Shown here one piece after another: positions 19,075 through 27,477 of a stretch of DNA of 44,959 nucleotides. Under the pieces are notes generated by a model. The model worked only from the letters and a program-made list of their open reading frames with translations. It did not search any database and was not told the DNA's origin. This stretch comes from Chloroflexota bacterium. Its GTDB lineage: Bacteria > Chloroflexota > UBA6077 > SHYK01. The stretch covers positions 1 through 44,959 of the forward strand of contig DASRDP010000109.1 in assembly GCA_035652535.1 (NCBI GenBank), read 5' to 3'. How positions within the stretch are numbered: the stretch's first letter is position 1; every line of letters starts with the position of its first letter. The position numbers and the translations under genes are program-made.

Positions 19075-20034
19075 TCAGGACTCGCCAGGCGGGATCACGC
19101 CGAGGCGACCGGCCTGATAGTCCTCAAAGGCCTGCGCCAGCTCTTCGCGGGTGTTCATCACGAACGGCCCGTAGTGCGCAACGGGCTCGCGGATTGGCAG
19201 ACCCCCTAGGAGATAGATCTCGAGGGACGCGCTGGGTCCATCCTGGGCGCGCTCCGCGCCGACGCGGATGACGTTGCCCGGGCCGAGCACCGCGAGCTGG
19301 GCGCCGCGAATGGGCGTCCGCTCCTGCCCCGCATATCCACGGCCGCCCAACACGTAGACCAGGGCGTTGAAGTCCGACCGCCACGGAACGTCGACTTCGG
19401 CGCCGGGCGCGATCGAGGCGTGGACGACGGTGATCGGCGTGCGGGTGACGCCGGGCCCTTGATGCTCCCCAATGGCACCGGCGATGACCCGAATGAGGGC
19501 GCCCCCGTCCGGTGAGCGAAGCAGCGCGACAGACTGGCCACGGATGTCCTGATACCGAGGCTCGATCATCTTCTCGCGCGCGGGCAGGTTCACCCAGAGC
19601 TGCACGCCGTGAAAGAGCCCGCCGCTCGCCACGAGCTGGGCTGGCGGCCGCTCGATGTGGAGGATTCCGCGGCCGGCCGTCATCCATTGGGTGTCCCCGT
19701 TGGTGATCACGCCTCCGCCGCCGTGAGAATCCCGGTGCTCCATCACGCCGTCGATCATGTACGTTACGGTTTCGAATCCGCGGTGGGGGTGCCACGGGGT
19801 TCCTTTCGGTTCGCCGGGCGCGTAGTCGACCTCACCCATCTGATCCATGTGGACGAACGGATCGAGGACGGAGAGGGGCACGCCGGCGAATGCGCGGCGC
19901 ACCGGAAATCCCTCGCCTTCGAGACCGGCCGGGGCGTTGGTGACGGATCGAATCGGCCGCACCACGACCTGCTCGGCGGGCAGGGTCGGGAGAATCGGGA
20001 GGGCAAGGGGGTCTTCGACGGTGACGGCTGGCAT
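19075..20034 (-). CDS. Pirin family protein
   Basis: A 319-residue bicupin of the pirin family. The N-terminal domain keeps all four metal ligands: His82 and His84 in WHPHRGFETV, and His126 and Glu128 in TAGRGILHIERP, with spacing close to human pirin. Some bacterial pirins open flavonols (quercetinase activity); others regulate metabolism. A C-terminal cupin follows, with PGAEVDVPWRSDFNALVYVL. The frame opens at a TTG (20058), but ATG 20034 has GAGG upstream and fits the family start. It stands alone on the minus strand; the gene on its 5' side is a tRNA. Confidence 0.93.
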   Translation of the reverse strand: MPAVTVEDPLALPILPTLPAEQVVVRPIRSVTNAPAGLEGEGFPVRRAFAGVPLSVLDPFVHMDQMGEVDYAPGEPKGTPWHPHRGFETVTYMIDGVMEHRDSHGGGGVITNGDTQWMTAGRGILHIERPPAQLVASGGLFHGVQLWVNLPAREKMIEPRYQDIRGQSVALLRSPDGGALIRVIAGAIGEHQGPGVTRTPITVVHASIAPGAEVDVPWRSDFNALVYVLGGRGYAGQERTPIRGAQLAVLGPGNVIRVGAERAQDGPSASLEIYLLGGLPIREPVAHYGPFVMNTREELAQAFEDYQAGRLGVIPPGES

Positions 20035-20218
20035 GGTGACCTCGGCGTGATTCGGCAAGAGCCATTCAAACTATAGTCGCAGCGACGCCTCACCCGCCGC
20101 CGATCGCCTGTTGTCGACCTCAGACGTTTCAAACCCGACTCGGAGGACAGGCCCGGCAGCGGCGCCCTCCCGGGCTGGTTGGGAGGCGTCCTCCAATCGA
20201 TGAAGAAGCCGCAGGTCC
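20035..20218. other. Gap upstream of pirin, nothing recognised
   Basis: Holds the pirin promoter region, but no clear -35/-10 pair, repeat or gene is seen. Together with 20219-20435 it forms a roughly 400-bp interval whose only candidate gene is a 57-codon frame described separately. Confidence 0.4.
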
Positions 20219-20392
20219 ATGCGGGAATGCGCATCCGTGTCCGGGATCGAGGAGGCGGAGGCTATCGGCGAGGAGGTGCGGCGGCGGGTCCATCAGGGCG
20301 CCGACACGGGGTACTGTGTGGTCTCCGTGGGCGCCGCCCGGCGCGCATTGTGCCTGCCTGGACGTCCCTGGTGGCGCGAAGGACCCGCTTGA
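20219..20392 (+). CDS. Possible small protein, 57 residues
   Basis: An ATG frame ending TGA at 20390-20392. The core reads ASVSGIEEAEAIGEEVRRR then VHQGADTGYCVVSVGAARR, an amphipathic helix followed by a possible beta-strand, with third codon positions mostly G or C as in nearby genes. Three cysteines are present. The ribosome site is weak (AGG about 3 nt upstream), and no homologue comes to mind. It could be a gene fragment rather than an expressed small protein. Confidence 0.3.
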   Translation: MRECASVSGIEEAEAIGEEVRRRVHQGADTGYCVVSVGAARRALCLPGRPWWREGPA

Positions 20393-20435
20393 AGACGAAC
20401 GTAACTCGAAGTTTGCGGGCAAGAACGTCGGGTCT

Positions 20436-20512
<77 letters not shown>

Positions 20513-20558
20513 TCAGACCAGCATTCTACGATGCCTCTCCACCTTCCGCAAGCCGTTC

Positions 20559-21815
20559 TCAGGCCCTCGCAGCGGCGACCGCGCCGGTCTCGCGTCGCGA
20601 CCGCGTGAGGTGGGGAAAGGCTGCCCGCCAGTTGGTTCCCGCGATCGTCTCGCCGAAGGTGTCCACGTGCTGGTATGTGTTGTCGCTCTCCGCATAGACG
20701 AGATTTGGCGGCTCGCCCCCATTCTGGAAGGCGTCGAGCACGTCGAGCAGGTAGCGACGCATGGCGATGACGGCCTTGTCGCTGACCCCGAGGTGTTCGC
20801 GGCTCCGGTCGAAGATCGGGCCCATCGTTTCCGTCGCCATAGCGTCGTGGATGATGAAATTCAGCCCGAGCCCCGTAAAGTTCTCGGTCTTCTGCTTCTC
20901 GCGGTCGATCAAGTAATGGTTGTGGATATTGCGGAGCTTGCGGTAGTCGGGCCCATACCAGGGCTCGATCGCGCCCGAAAGGCGCGATTTGTCCAGCGGC
21001 CCGTCCTCACGGAAATTGAGGTTGAATCGCCAGCTCGCGCCATCGTCCACCGGCACGTAGAAGTGCACCGACTTCGTCGCCCCCGGAATCCAGCAGTCCG
21101 TGGGAAGCACGATGCTGGACACCCGGACGTACGCCGCGCCTGGCTCGGGCTGGCGCACGGCCACCAGCCGCAATCCGAAGTCCGTTTCCTCGATGGTGTA
21201 CTCGCTCACCGGGTGCTCCAGGAGAATTCCCCTCGGATCGCGGCCGTTGAAGAACCGGTGGAGATACGTGAGGTGGGTGGAGTCGCACTCGCCCTCCACG
21301 CCCTGGAGATAGCTGCAATCTTGATAGCTCTTGGTCGCGAGAGTTTGGTCCGGCGATAGCCGGCTCCACACATAGTTGGGGAACACGGGCTGGCGATTCC
21401 TCGGGCCCATGTACGCGAAGATAATGCCCGCGGCCTCGTGGGTTGGGTACGCTGGGTGCCTCAGGCGATCCTTGAACGTGCTCCCGGCCGGCTCGGCGGG
21501 CGTCTCGAGCACCGTGCCGTGCACGTCGTACTTCCACCCGTGGTAGACGCATCGAAGCCCATGCTCCTCGTTCCGCCCGTAGAAAAGGGACGTGCCGCGA
21601 TGGGCGCAGTGCTCCTCGAGGAGCCCGACCCTGCCCGCGCTGTCCCGAAACCCCACGAGATCCTCGCCGAGAATGCGGACCTGGACCGGCGCGCAATCTG
21701 GCTCGGGGAGCTGCTCCGAGAGAAGCACGGGAATCCAGTATCGTCGGAAGAACTCTCCCATCGGGGCGCCTCGGCTCGTCCGGGTCAACAGCTCATTCTG
21801 GGCCTGCGTCAGCAT
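20559..21815 (-). CDS. Rieske [2Fe-2S] aromatic ring oxygenase, alpha subunit (second)
   Basis: A 418-residue Rieske oxygenase paralogous to that at 9452. Rieske ligands are Cys70, His72, Cys89 and His92; the catalytic iron site is Asp178, His181 and His186 in CDSTHLTYLH. The two proteins share MLT-Q/K-N near the start, FFRRYW and CAHRG. The substrate pocket region differs greatly, so they probably act on different compounds. GGAGGAGAG precedes the ATG. It is divergent from a leaderless SBP-fold gene that starts 88 bp away, and no reductase is near. Substrate unknown. Confidence 0.92.
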   Translation of the reverse strand: MLTQAQNELLTRTSRGAPMGEFFRRYWIPVLLSEQLPEPDCAPVQVRILGEDLVGFRDSAGRVGLLEEHCAHRGTSLFYGRNEEHGLRCVYHGWKYDVHGTVLETPAEPAGSTFKDRLRHPAYPTHEAAGIIFAYMGPRNRQPVFPNYVWSRLSPDQTLATKSYQDCSYLQGVEGECDSTHLTYLHRFFNGRDPRGILLEHPVSEYTIEETDFGLRLVAVRQPEPGAAYVRVSSIVLPTDCWIPGATKSVHFYVPVDDGASWRFNLNFREDGPLDKSRLSGAIEPWYGPDYRKLRNIHNHYLIDREKQKTENFTGLGLNFIIHDAMATETMGPIFDRSREHLGVSDKAVIAMRRYLLDVLDAFQNGGEPPNLVYAESDNTYQHVDTFGETIAGTNWRAAFPHLTRSRRETGAVAAARA

Positions 21816-21903
21816 CGCTCTCCTCCGCGGCGGGCTCCTCAGCAGTGTAACAGGGAAGGCGAGGGCATGCGCCCGAGTAGAATCAGGCCCCTGGAGGTGC
21901 GCG

Positions 21904-22821
21904 ATGCTGGTGACCGTCTCGGACGTGGTTTCCCCGTCGTATTTCGTGGCGACCGCGGCCGTCGAGCTGGGCTACTTCAAATCCGAGGGTGTCGATGCCG
22001 AGTTCGTGTTTCCGCCAGCGGACCGGCCACGGGCCCTCCGCGAGGGCCGCCTCCATTTCGTTGGGACTTCGGCCTACAGCGGTCCCGTCGCGTTTCCCGA
22101 GTGGCGCGGTGGGAAGCTCCTGTGCGCGCTTTCGCAGCACAGCTACTGGTTCCTCGCCGTCCGCGCCGATCTCCATGCCCGTCGAGGAGACGTCTCCGCC
22201 GTGAAGGGGCTGCGCATCAGCGCGACAGGCCAGCCAGGCCTGTTGCTCAAGCGCCTGCTCGTCGACGCCGGCATCGACCTCGAGCGCGACGGCGTTCGCA
22301 TCGTTCCACCCCCGCCCTCGCACGACCCGACCGGGAACCTGGCGCGGATCGGAGCGCAGGCTATCGAAGAGGGGCTGGCGGACGCCTTCTGGGGAAACGC
22401 GATGCGGGCCGAGTATGCGGTCCGACGCGGCATCGCCACGGTGCTCGTGGACGTCCGCCGCGGGGACGGCCCGCCCTCAGCCCGACAGTACACGTTTCCG
22501 GCCCTTCTCACGTCGGACACCGTCATCGAGGAGCATCCGGACGCGGCGGCCGGCGCCATTCGCGCGATCGTGAGAACGCAGCAGGCCCTACGGGCCGATC
22601 CGAGCCTCGCTACTCAAGTAGGAAACAAGCTCTTCCCCTCAGAGGAGGCGGGCCTCATCGCAGATCTCATCGCGCGGGATGCGCCCTTCTACGACGCGAC
22701 GATCTCCGAGGACGCGGTGGACGGGATGACCCAGTTCGCGCGCGACGCCGGCCTCCTGTCCAGGTCGGTCGCGTACGATGACGTCGTCGCGACTCAGTTC
22801 CGACACCTGTGGGCGCCGTAA
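21904..22821 (+). CDS. NMT1/SBP-fold protein without signal peptide (third)
   Basis: A 305-residue SBP-fold protein beginning MLVTVSDVVSPSYFVATAAV and continuing ELGYFKSEGVDAEFVF, typical of NMT1/SsuA-like folds but with no signal sequence. Further segments are REGRLHFVGTSAYSG, VKGLRISATGQPGLLLKR and EEGLADAFWGN. GGAGGTG precedes the ATG; the frame is open far upstream but only as an antisense shadow of the Rieske gene. It is divergent from that Rieske oxygenase, repeating the pairing at 9.4-11.7 kb. No ABC partners are near. Cytoplasmic ligand binding or catalysis is inferred. Confidence 0.75.
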   Translation: MLVTVSDVVSPSYFVATAAVELGYFKSEGVDAEFVFPPADRPRALREGRLHFVGTSAYSGPVAFPEWRGGKLLCALSQHSYWFLAVRADLHARRGDVSAVKGLRISATGQPGLLLKRLLVDAGIDLERDGVRIVPPPPSHDPTGNLARIGAQAIEEGLADAFWGNAMRAEYAVRRGIATVLVDVRRGDGPPSARQYTFPALLTSDTVIEEHPDAAAGAIRAIVRTQQALRADPSLATQVGNKLFPSEEAGLIADLIARDAPFYDATISEDAVDGMTQFARDAGLLSRSVAYDDVVATQFRHLWAP

Positions 22822-22833
22822 TCGAACGCCGGG

Positions 22834-22865
22834 GCGGCGGCGGAGCGCTAGCGCTCCGCCGCCGC
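22834..22865. terminator. Perfect 32-bp palindrome, likely bidirectional terminator
   Basis: GCGGCGGCGGAGCGCT followed by its exact reverse complement, centred at 22849/22850 with no spacer. It lies between two convergent genes and contains the TAG stop codon (22848-22850) of the minus-strand gene. There is no T tract on either side, so termination would rely on hairpin strength or Rho. Confidence 0.5.
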
Positions 22866-23768
22866 GCGAGCGACCGCGTCGCTCTGCTCGCCTCCGCCGC
22901 CTCCATGCACGCCAACGGCTCCGACCACGTGCCCGTCGACGATGATCGGCACGCCACCCCCGCCTGCAAGGATCTTGAAGTGTGCGATCTGTCGGATTTC
23001 GGCGAGGCGGTCGGCCGACAAGGTCCTGCCCACATCGAGACTTGGGCGCTGAAAGTTGAGCGCCGTGAGCGCCTTCGCCTCCGCCAGATCCGGGGCCATG
23101 GGCGGCGCGCCGTCCATGCGGTCCATCTGCATGAGCTGGCCGGCTTCGTCGACGACGGCCACGCCGACGCGATACCCGCGCCGCTCCGCATCGGCGATCG
23201 CGCGGTCGGCGACGCGCCGCGCGGCGTCGAGGGAATGGGGGAGGTCGTCGGTCCGTTCTTCGATCCGGGGTCCCACGAGGCGCTCCACGTCGGGATGCTG
23301 GTTCTGATAAGGAATGCCGAGCGCCTGGGAGATGATGTAGTCCTCGACGTTCGCGCCGGCGAGAGGGCTCAGATCGACGTCCGGCACCTCGGTCCACGGC
23401 CCTATCCCGCCGCCCGTCGATAACGCGCCGACCACGCGCCCGTTCTTGCGGATCGGCAAGGCGCCCGGTCCAGGAAAGATGTCGTCGCGCATGAGGCGCT
23501 GCATCGACGCGAACACGGCGGGCCGGTCGCGCCACTGCGTGGCGCTGCGCGCGCTGGGGGCTCGCTGGACCGCGGCGACGTACGCCTTCGCACGAGAGAT
23601 CCACATCGACGACGTGGGCCCTTCCCCGATGCGGGAGGCAGAGACGACGCCGCCCCCGACATCCACGATGACAAACGAGCCACCCTGCTTCAGGGATCGG
23701 GCGAGCGCGAGCGCGCGATCGATCGTCGTTCGCGCGTCGGTGAGCGTCAAGTCCGGTTGAAAGCTCAT
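22848..23768 (-). CDS. Tandem GlcG/HbpS (DUF336) heme-binding-like protein
   Basis: A 306-residue protein with two copies of the GlcG/HbpS domain, about residues 8-140 and 155-300. Repeated landmarks are the first-half opening (DARTTIDRALALARS, then FVIVDVGGGVVSASRIG) and the second-half counterpart (AARRVADRAIADAERRG, then VGVAVVDEAGQLMQMDRMDG). Each half ends in the family's glycine-rich loop (GALSTGGG; GAVGVHGGGGG). HbpS-type proteins bind heme or flavin-like ligands and often sit in catabolic operons; the role here is unknown. Most members have one domain, so the tandem form is notable. AGGAGG lies 11 nt before the ATG. No signal peptide is seen. Confidence 0.87.
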   Translation of the reverse strand: MSFQPDLTLTDARTTIDRALALARSLKQGGSFVIVDVGGGVVSASRIGEGPTSSMWISRAKAYVAAVQRAPSARSATQWRDRPAVFASMQRLMRDDIFPGPGALPIRKNGRVVGALSTGGGIGPWTEVPDVDLSPLAGANVEDYIISQALGIPYQNQHPDVERLVGPRIEERTDDLPHSLDAARRVADRAIADAERRGYRVGVAVVDEAGQLMQMDRMDGAPPMAPDLAEAKALTALNFQRPSLDVGRTLSADRLAEIRQIAHFKILAGGGGVPIIVDGHVVGAVGVHGGGGGEQSDAVARAAAER

Positions 23769-23916
23769 GATTCCACCGCCTCCTCATTTGCGACCAGTAT
23801 AGTTACAGGGCCGTGAATTTCCTCACTTCGGGCGAGACAGGTAACGAATGAACACAGTACAGTCACTCAATGAGGGATTTATTTAGTTTCATCCATCTTC
23901 TTGGAGGACGAACACT

Positions 23917-24339
23917 GTGCCCCTGGCGATGAGACCTCAGCAGCAGGCGTCCGACCCGCAGCCGTCAGCCCGATGTGATCCGGCGGCCGGCGGCGCAGCC
24001 GCGAGCAGGCCGGTGACGATCTTTTTTGCGAACGGCGGCCGCGTCACGATTCCCCGCGCCACGAGTGTCCAACTTCGCGAGTATTCGACCGGCGAGTTAA
24101 ACGTCATCTGTCGAAACGGCCCTGAGGAGGTCGCTGCCTTCAGCTCATCCCACATCGTCGGATGGGTCATCGGGGAGCGACAGATCGACGGCGAGGCCGG
24201 ATTGACCGAAGCGCGTCCCGCTCTCGTTGATGCGGTGACATCCGAGGCGGAGCTCCAGCGGGCGCAGGCCATTCGCGAGGCCATCGGACCTGACTTCGTC
24301 GATGACGAGTCGCGCTTTCTCCCGGTCGGGGTCGAGTAG
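23917..24339 (+). CDS. Hypothetical small protein, 140 residues
   Basis: Not recognised. After a 30-residue flexible, proline/alanine-rich start it reads PVTIFFANGGRVTIPRATSV and ends a compact beta-rich part with ELNVICRNGPEEVAAFSS and HIVGWVIGE, then an acidic helical tail. The first part suggests a small beta-barrel. The GTG start at 23917 has GGAGG 9 nt upstream. The 150 bp before it are clearly more A+T-rich than the surroundings, consistent with a promoter. No signal peptide or membrane segment. It stands between the GlcG-like gene (divergent) and the exonuclease (same strand). Confidence 0.7.
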   Translation: MPLAMRPQQQASDPQPSARCDPAAGGAAASRPVTIFFANGGRVTIPRATSVQLREYSTGELNVICRNGPEEVAAFSSSHIVGWVIGERQIDGEAGLTEARPALVDAVTSEAELQRAQAIREAIGPDFVDDESRFLPVGVE

Positions 24340-24466
24340 CCGCTCGCTCGCGTTACACTGAGGCCACTACCCGCCCGAGATGGGGGAGGCCTCCGCCCGT
24401 GGATCGCGTCGTCCGAGCGCGCACGCGCCCGATCCGTTGCTCGCTTCTGGACCGGCCAGAGCTTCG

Positions 24467-25213
24467 ATGAGCGCCGCGGATCGCGGATTCAGCGGGTCGC
24501 CGTCGTCGCTTCTGGAGCACGACCTCGTGTTTCTCGACTGCGAAATGACGGGCGGGGACCCCGATCGCCACGACATCATCGAGATCGGCGCAGTGCGGTC
24601 GCGGCTCCCGGAGCTCGCGGTTCTTGCCGAGCTGAGCGTGAAAGTCGCCCCGCGAACCACACGGGGGTCGAATCAGACCTCCATCCGCATCGCGCGGTAT
24701 TCGGCAAAGGAGTGGAAGTCGGCGATCCAGATCGACGAAGCGCTCCGCCAGCTTCGGCAATTCGCCGACGCCGCGATGTTCGTGGGTTGGGCGACATACA
24801 ACGATCTCCTGTTCGTCCGAGCCGCGGCGGAGCGCTGCGGGGTCGAAGGGCTCGTGGGCGACGCATACCTGGAGCTGCAGGACTGGGCCCAGGCCAGACT
24901 GCACATCGCGCGCACGCCAGGGCTCCAGAGCGTTGCAGACCAGCTCAAGGTCGTTCGAGACCAGGAGCACTCAGCGATCGAGGACGCCTTCGTGAGCTAT
25001 GAGGTGTTCCGAATCCTCTGGCGCTTCAGCCAGGAAGAGCTGGACGAAATCGTGCCGACGCTCGACTGGAATAGCTACGCGCAGCTCGCGGGCCCGGTCA
25101 TCCTGGAGCCCGACGCGCTCTCGACCCGGCTGGCTGAGCTTGCCGGCTACGTCGTCCGCGGCACGAGCCGCGAGCAGCTAATCTCCCGCCGCGGCACCTT
25201 TCGAAGGGACTGA
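24467..25213 (+). CDS. DEDDh-type 3'-5' exonuclease domain protein
   Basis: A 248-residue protein of the RNase T/DnaQ exonuclease superfamily. All acidic and histidine residues of the DEDDh site are visible: Asp24 and Glu26 in FLDCEMTGGDP, Asp113 in GWATYNDLLF, and His168 and Asp173 in EHSAIEDA. These enzymes trim DNA or RNA ends with two metal ions. The C-terminal 75 residues are extra to the domain. The start is uncertain: ATG 24467 is used, but an in-frame ATG at 24380 exists, and neither has a clear ribosome site. The following GH26-like gene starts 8 bp after its stop, suggesting cotranscription. Confidence 0.85.
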   Translation: MSAADRGFSGSPSSLLEHDLVFLDCEMTGGDPDRHDIIEIGAVRSRLPELAVLAELSVKVAPRTTRGSNQTSIRIARYSAKEWKSAIQIDEALRQLRQFADAAMFVGWATYNDLLFVRAAAERCGVEGLVGDAYLELQDWAQARLHIARTPGLQSVADQLKVVRDQEHSAIEDAFVSYEVFRILWRFSQEELDEIVPTLDWNSYAQLAGPVILEPDALSTRLAELAGYVVRGTSREQLISRRGTFRRD

Positions 25214-25221
25214 TCAACCCG

Positions 25222-26688
25222 GTGGCCGGGCCGGTGGACGTCGGGGTGACGAAGCCCCGGCTTCGCCATCCGCGCCCGTCGCGTCTCCGGGTGCTTGCCG
25301 CCGTGTGTGTTGGCTCCATGGGCCTCATCACCGCTCTTGCCGGTTTCCAGTCGTCGTCGGCTCGTGCTCCGCTATACGAGCCTCCGGATGGCTTCGCCTA
25401 TAGCGGCATGTTCGTTCGACTCTGGGATTCGACCGACTCCCGCGTGGGCGATCTGCGTCCCTTCGCCGTCCGCCTGCAGGACTCTATCGACCAGGAGCTG
25501 GCGGGAAAACCCCCGGCGATCTTGCTGGTCCCCACCACGTGGCAGCGCGCTGACGGGGTTCCTATCCCCTTCGCGAATACCCTGGATGAGATCAAGAAAT
25601 TCCAGGCGTTTAACGCTGGGCAGATCGTGCCCTTCATCAAGTGGAACGCGCAGTCCGGGTGGGACAATATGGATTCGTCCTACCGCGGCATCACGACCCG
25701 AGACGTGGCGCAGGGTCGACTGGACGAGTACATCCACGCGTACGCCCGCGACATTCGGGACTATGGTGGGGCGGTCTTCATGAGCCCGATCTGCGCCGAG
25801 TTCAATGGCGGTTTCTGGAGCTGTGGCCCGGCCGTGAACCGAAGGCTGACGGTCGACGACTTCATCGCCGCGTGGCGGCGCACCGTCGACATCTTCCGGG
25901 CCGAAGGGGCGGACAACGTGGCCTGGGTGTGGAACCCGATGCCGCCAACGACGGGCGGCATGGACTTTCCGCCCTTTTACCCCGGCGACGACTACGTCGA
26001 TTGGGCAGGCCTCGACATGTACGTTGGGGCGCCCCTCTCGGCGATAGAACCCGCTTACCGCTTCGCGGTGGCCCGCGGGAAGCCATTCTTCCTGGGCGAG
26101 TGGGGCATTCGCGTCATCAGCACTCTGTCGATGGCACAGCAGCGGGACTGGCTCGAAGGAATGTTCGACGTCTTCGAGTCGCATCCGAAGATCAAGGCCA
26201 TCGTCTACTACAACTACAAGCAGCACTGGGAGCAGGAAGACCGAGCCCACATGGCGCCGCACGTCTTCCTGTACGGCGGCCAGGTGAATTACCACCCGAA
26301 CGTCAGTGATGGGGATAGCCGCCTATTGGCGGACAGCGGCGTGGGGTTCCGCGCCACCTACGCGCGACGAATCGCGAATCCGCGCTATCTCACCGTCGTA
26401 CTCGGTCGCCCGACGCCAAAACCGACGCCCGTTCCCACCGCGACCGCGCCGCCGCCGACCTCGACGCCGGTAGGGCCCACAGGGGCCGCGGCGCGCTGGC
26501 TCGTCGTACGGATCGAGACGCCCGCGCTGGCGCTCGACGGGGCGCCGAATGGGACCTTGGAGCCCGGGGAGCGCTGCGAGATCTGGCGGGTCGAGGAGGG
26601 ATGGGCGCTGTGTCGTCGAGCAGGCGATCCGCCGACTGTCCTGGTCTGGATTCGGCTCGACGATCATGTCGAGTTCGCCCGCGAATAG
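25222..26688 (+). CDS. Anchored GH26-like glycoside hydrolase with C-terminal SH3-like domain
   Basis: A 488-residue exported protein. Residues 22-46 form a signal or anchor segment. The catalytic barrel (about 55-390) resembles GH26 mannanases: Glu193 in SPICAEFNGGFWSCG would be the acid/base, and Glu293 in FFLGEWGI the nucleophile. A threonine/proline-rich linker (about 395-425) leads to a small bacterial SH3-like module. The true substrate could be a beta-mannan or another beta-glycan. The start is a GTG without an obvious ribosome site. It converges with clpP, 15 bp apart. Confidence 0.82.
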   Translation: MAGPVDVGVTKPRLRHPRPSRLRVLAAVCVGSMGLITALAGFQSSSARAPLYEPPDGFAYSGMFVRLWDSTDSRVGDLRPFAVRLQDSIDQELAGKPPAILLVPTTWQRADGVPIPFANTLDEIKKFQAFNAGQIVPFIKWNAQSGWDNMDSSYRGITTRDVAQGRLDEYIHAYARDIRDYGGAVFMSPICAEFNGGFWSCGPAVNRRLTVDDFIAAWRRTVDIFRAEGADNVAWVWNPMPPTTGGMDFPPFYPGDDYVDWAGLDMYVGAPLSAIEPAYRFAVARGKPFFLGEWGIRVISTLSMAQQRDWLEGMFDVFESHPKIKAIVYYNYKQHWEQEDRAHMAPHVFLYGGQVNYHPNVSDGDSRLLADSGVGFRATYARRIANPRYLTVVLGRPTPKPTPVPTATAPPPTSTPVGPTGAAARWLVVRIETPALALDGAPNGTLEPGERCEIWRVEEGWALCRRAGDPPTVLVWIRLDDHVEFARE

Positions 26689-26703
26689 CGGCGTCGTCGA
26701 CGG

Positions 26704-27423
26704 TCAGCTGCTCGTGGCGGGCTCGTCGCCCGGGGAATGATCGCCGCGCGCGGCCCGCCTGCTCGGACGCGGCGCGGGCTCCTCCGCCGCGACGGCGGGC
26801 GCCACACCGTCGGCACGCCCGATGATCCGGTCGACGATGCCGTACTCCAGCGCCTGTTCGGGCGTCATGAAGAAGTCGCGGTCCGAGTCGTGGATGATGC
26901 GCTCCAGCGGCTGCCCGGTGTGCTGGTGCAGGATTTCGCGAAGCCGCGTCTGCAGCCGCAGCACCTCTCGAGCCCGGATCTCGATGTCCGCGGCGGTCCC
27001 CTCGAACCCGCCGGCTGCCTGGTGAAGCATGATCGTCGAATTCGGGAGTGCGAAGCGCTTTCCTGGCGTCCCCCCAACGAGGAGGATGGCGCCCATGCTG
27101 GCGGCCATGCCTACACAGATCGTCGAAACGTCCGGACGGATGAGCTGCATGGTGTCGTAGATCGCGAGGCCTGCCGTTACGCTGCCGCCGGGCGAGTGAA
27201 TGTAGATCTGGATGTCGCGTTCGGCGTCCTCGCGCTCCAGATACAGCAGCTGCGCGATGATGAGGTTGGCCACGTGGTCGTCGATGGGCGTGCCGATAAA
27301 GACGATGCGCTCCTTCAGGAGCAGGGAGTAGATGTCATACGCGCGCTCGCCGCGCGTGCTGGTCTCGACGACCGTGGGAATGAGCTGACCGCGAATTCCG
27401 AGAGGATCAAAGGCGTTCATCAT
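26704..27423 (-). CDS. clpP: ATP-dependent Clp protease proteolytic subunit
   Basis: A 239-residue ClpP, the barrel-forming serine protease that works with ClpX/ClpA/ClpC. The catalytic triad is Ser109 in GMAASMGA, His134 in MLHQAAGG, and an Asp in DSDRDFF (179-183); Ser-His-Asp spacing matches E. coli ClpP. It is about 30 residues longer than usual because of a charged, disordered C-terminal tail ([17 protein letters not shown]). Two ATG codons in a row open the frame with no clear ribosome site. It is the last gene of the miaA-dapF-dapL-hflX-clpP run. Confidence 0.96.
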   Translation of the reverse strand: MMNAFDPLGIRGQLIPTVVETSTRGERAYDIYSLLLKERIVFIGTPIDDHVANLIIAQLLYLEREDAERDIQIYIHSPGGSVTAGLAIYDTMQLIRPDVSTICVGMAASMGAILLVGGTPGKRFALPNSTIMLHQAAGGFEGTAADIEIRAREVLRLQTRLREILHQHTGQPLERIIHDSDRDFFMTPEQALEYGIVDRIIGRADGVAPAVAAEEPAPRPSRRAARGDHSPGDEPATSS

Positions 27424-27477
27424 ACACAGAAGTGTATCCGACCGCCCGACACCGTCGCGCGGGCCATGGCGCGTGCC

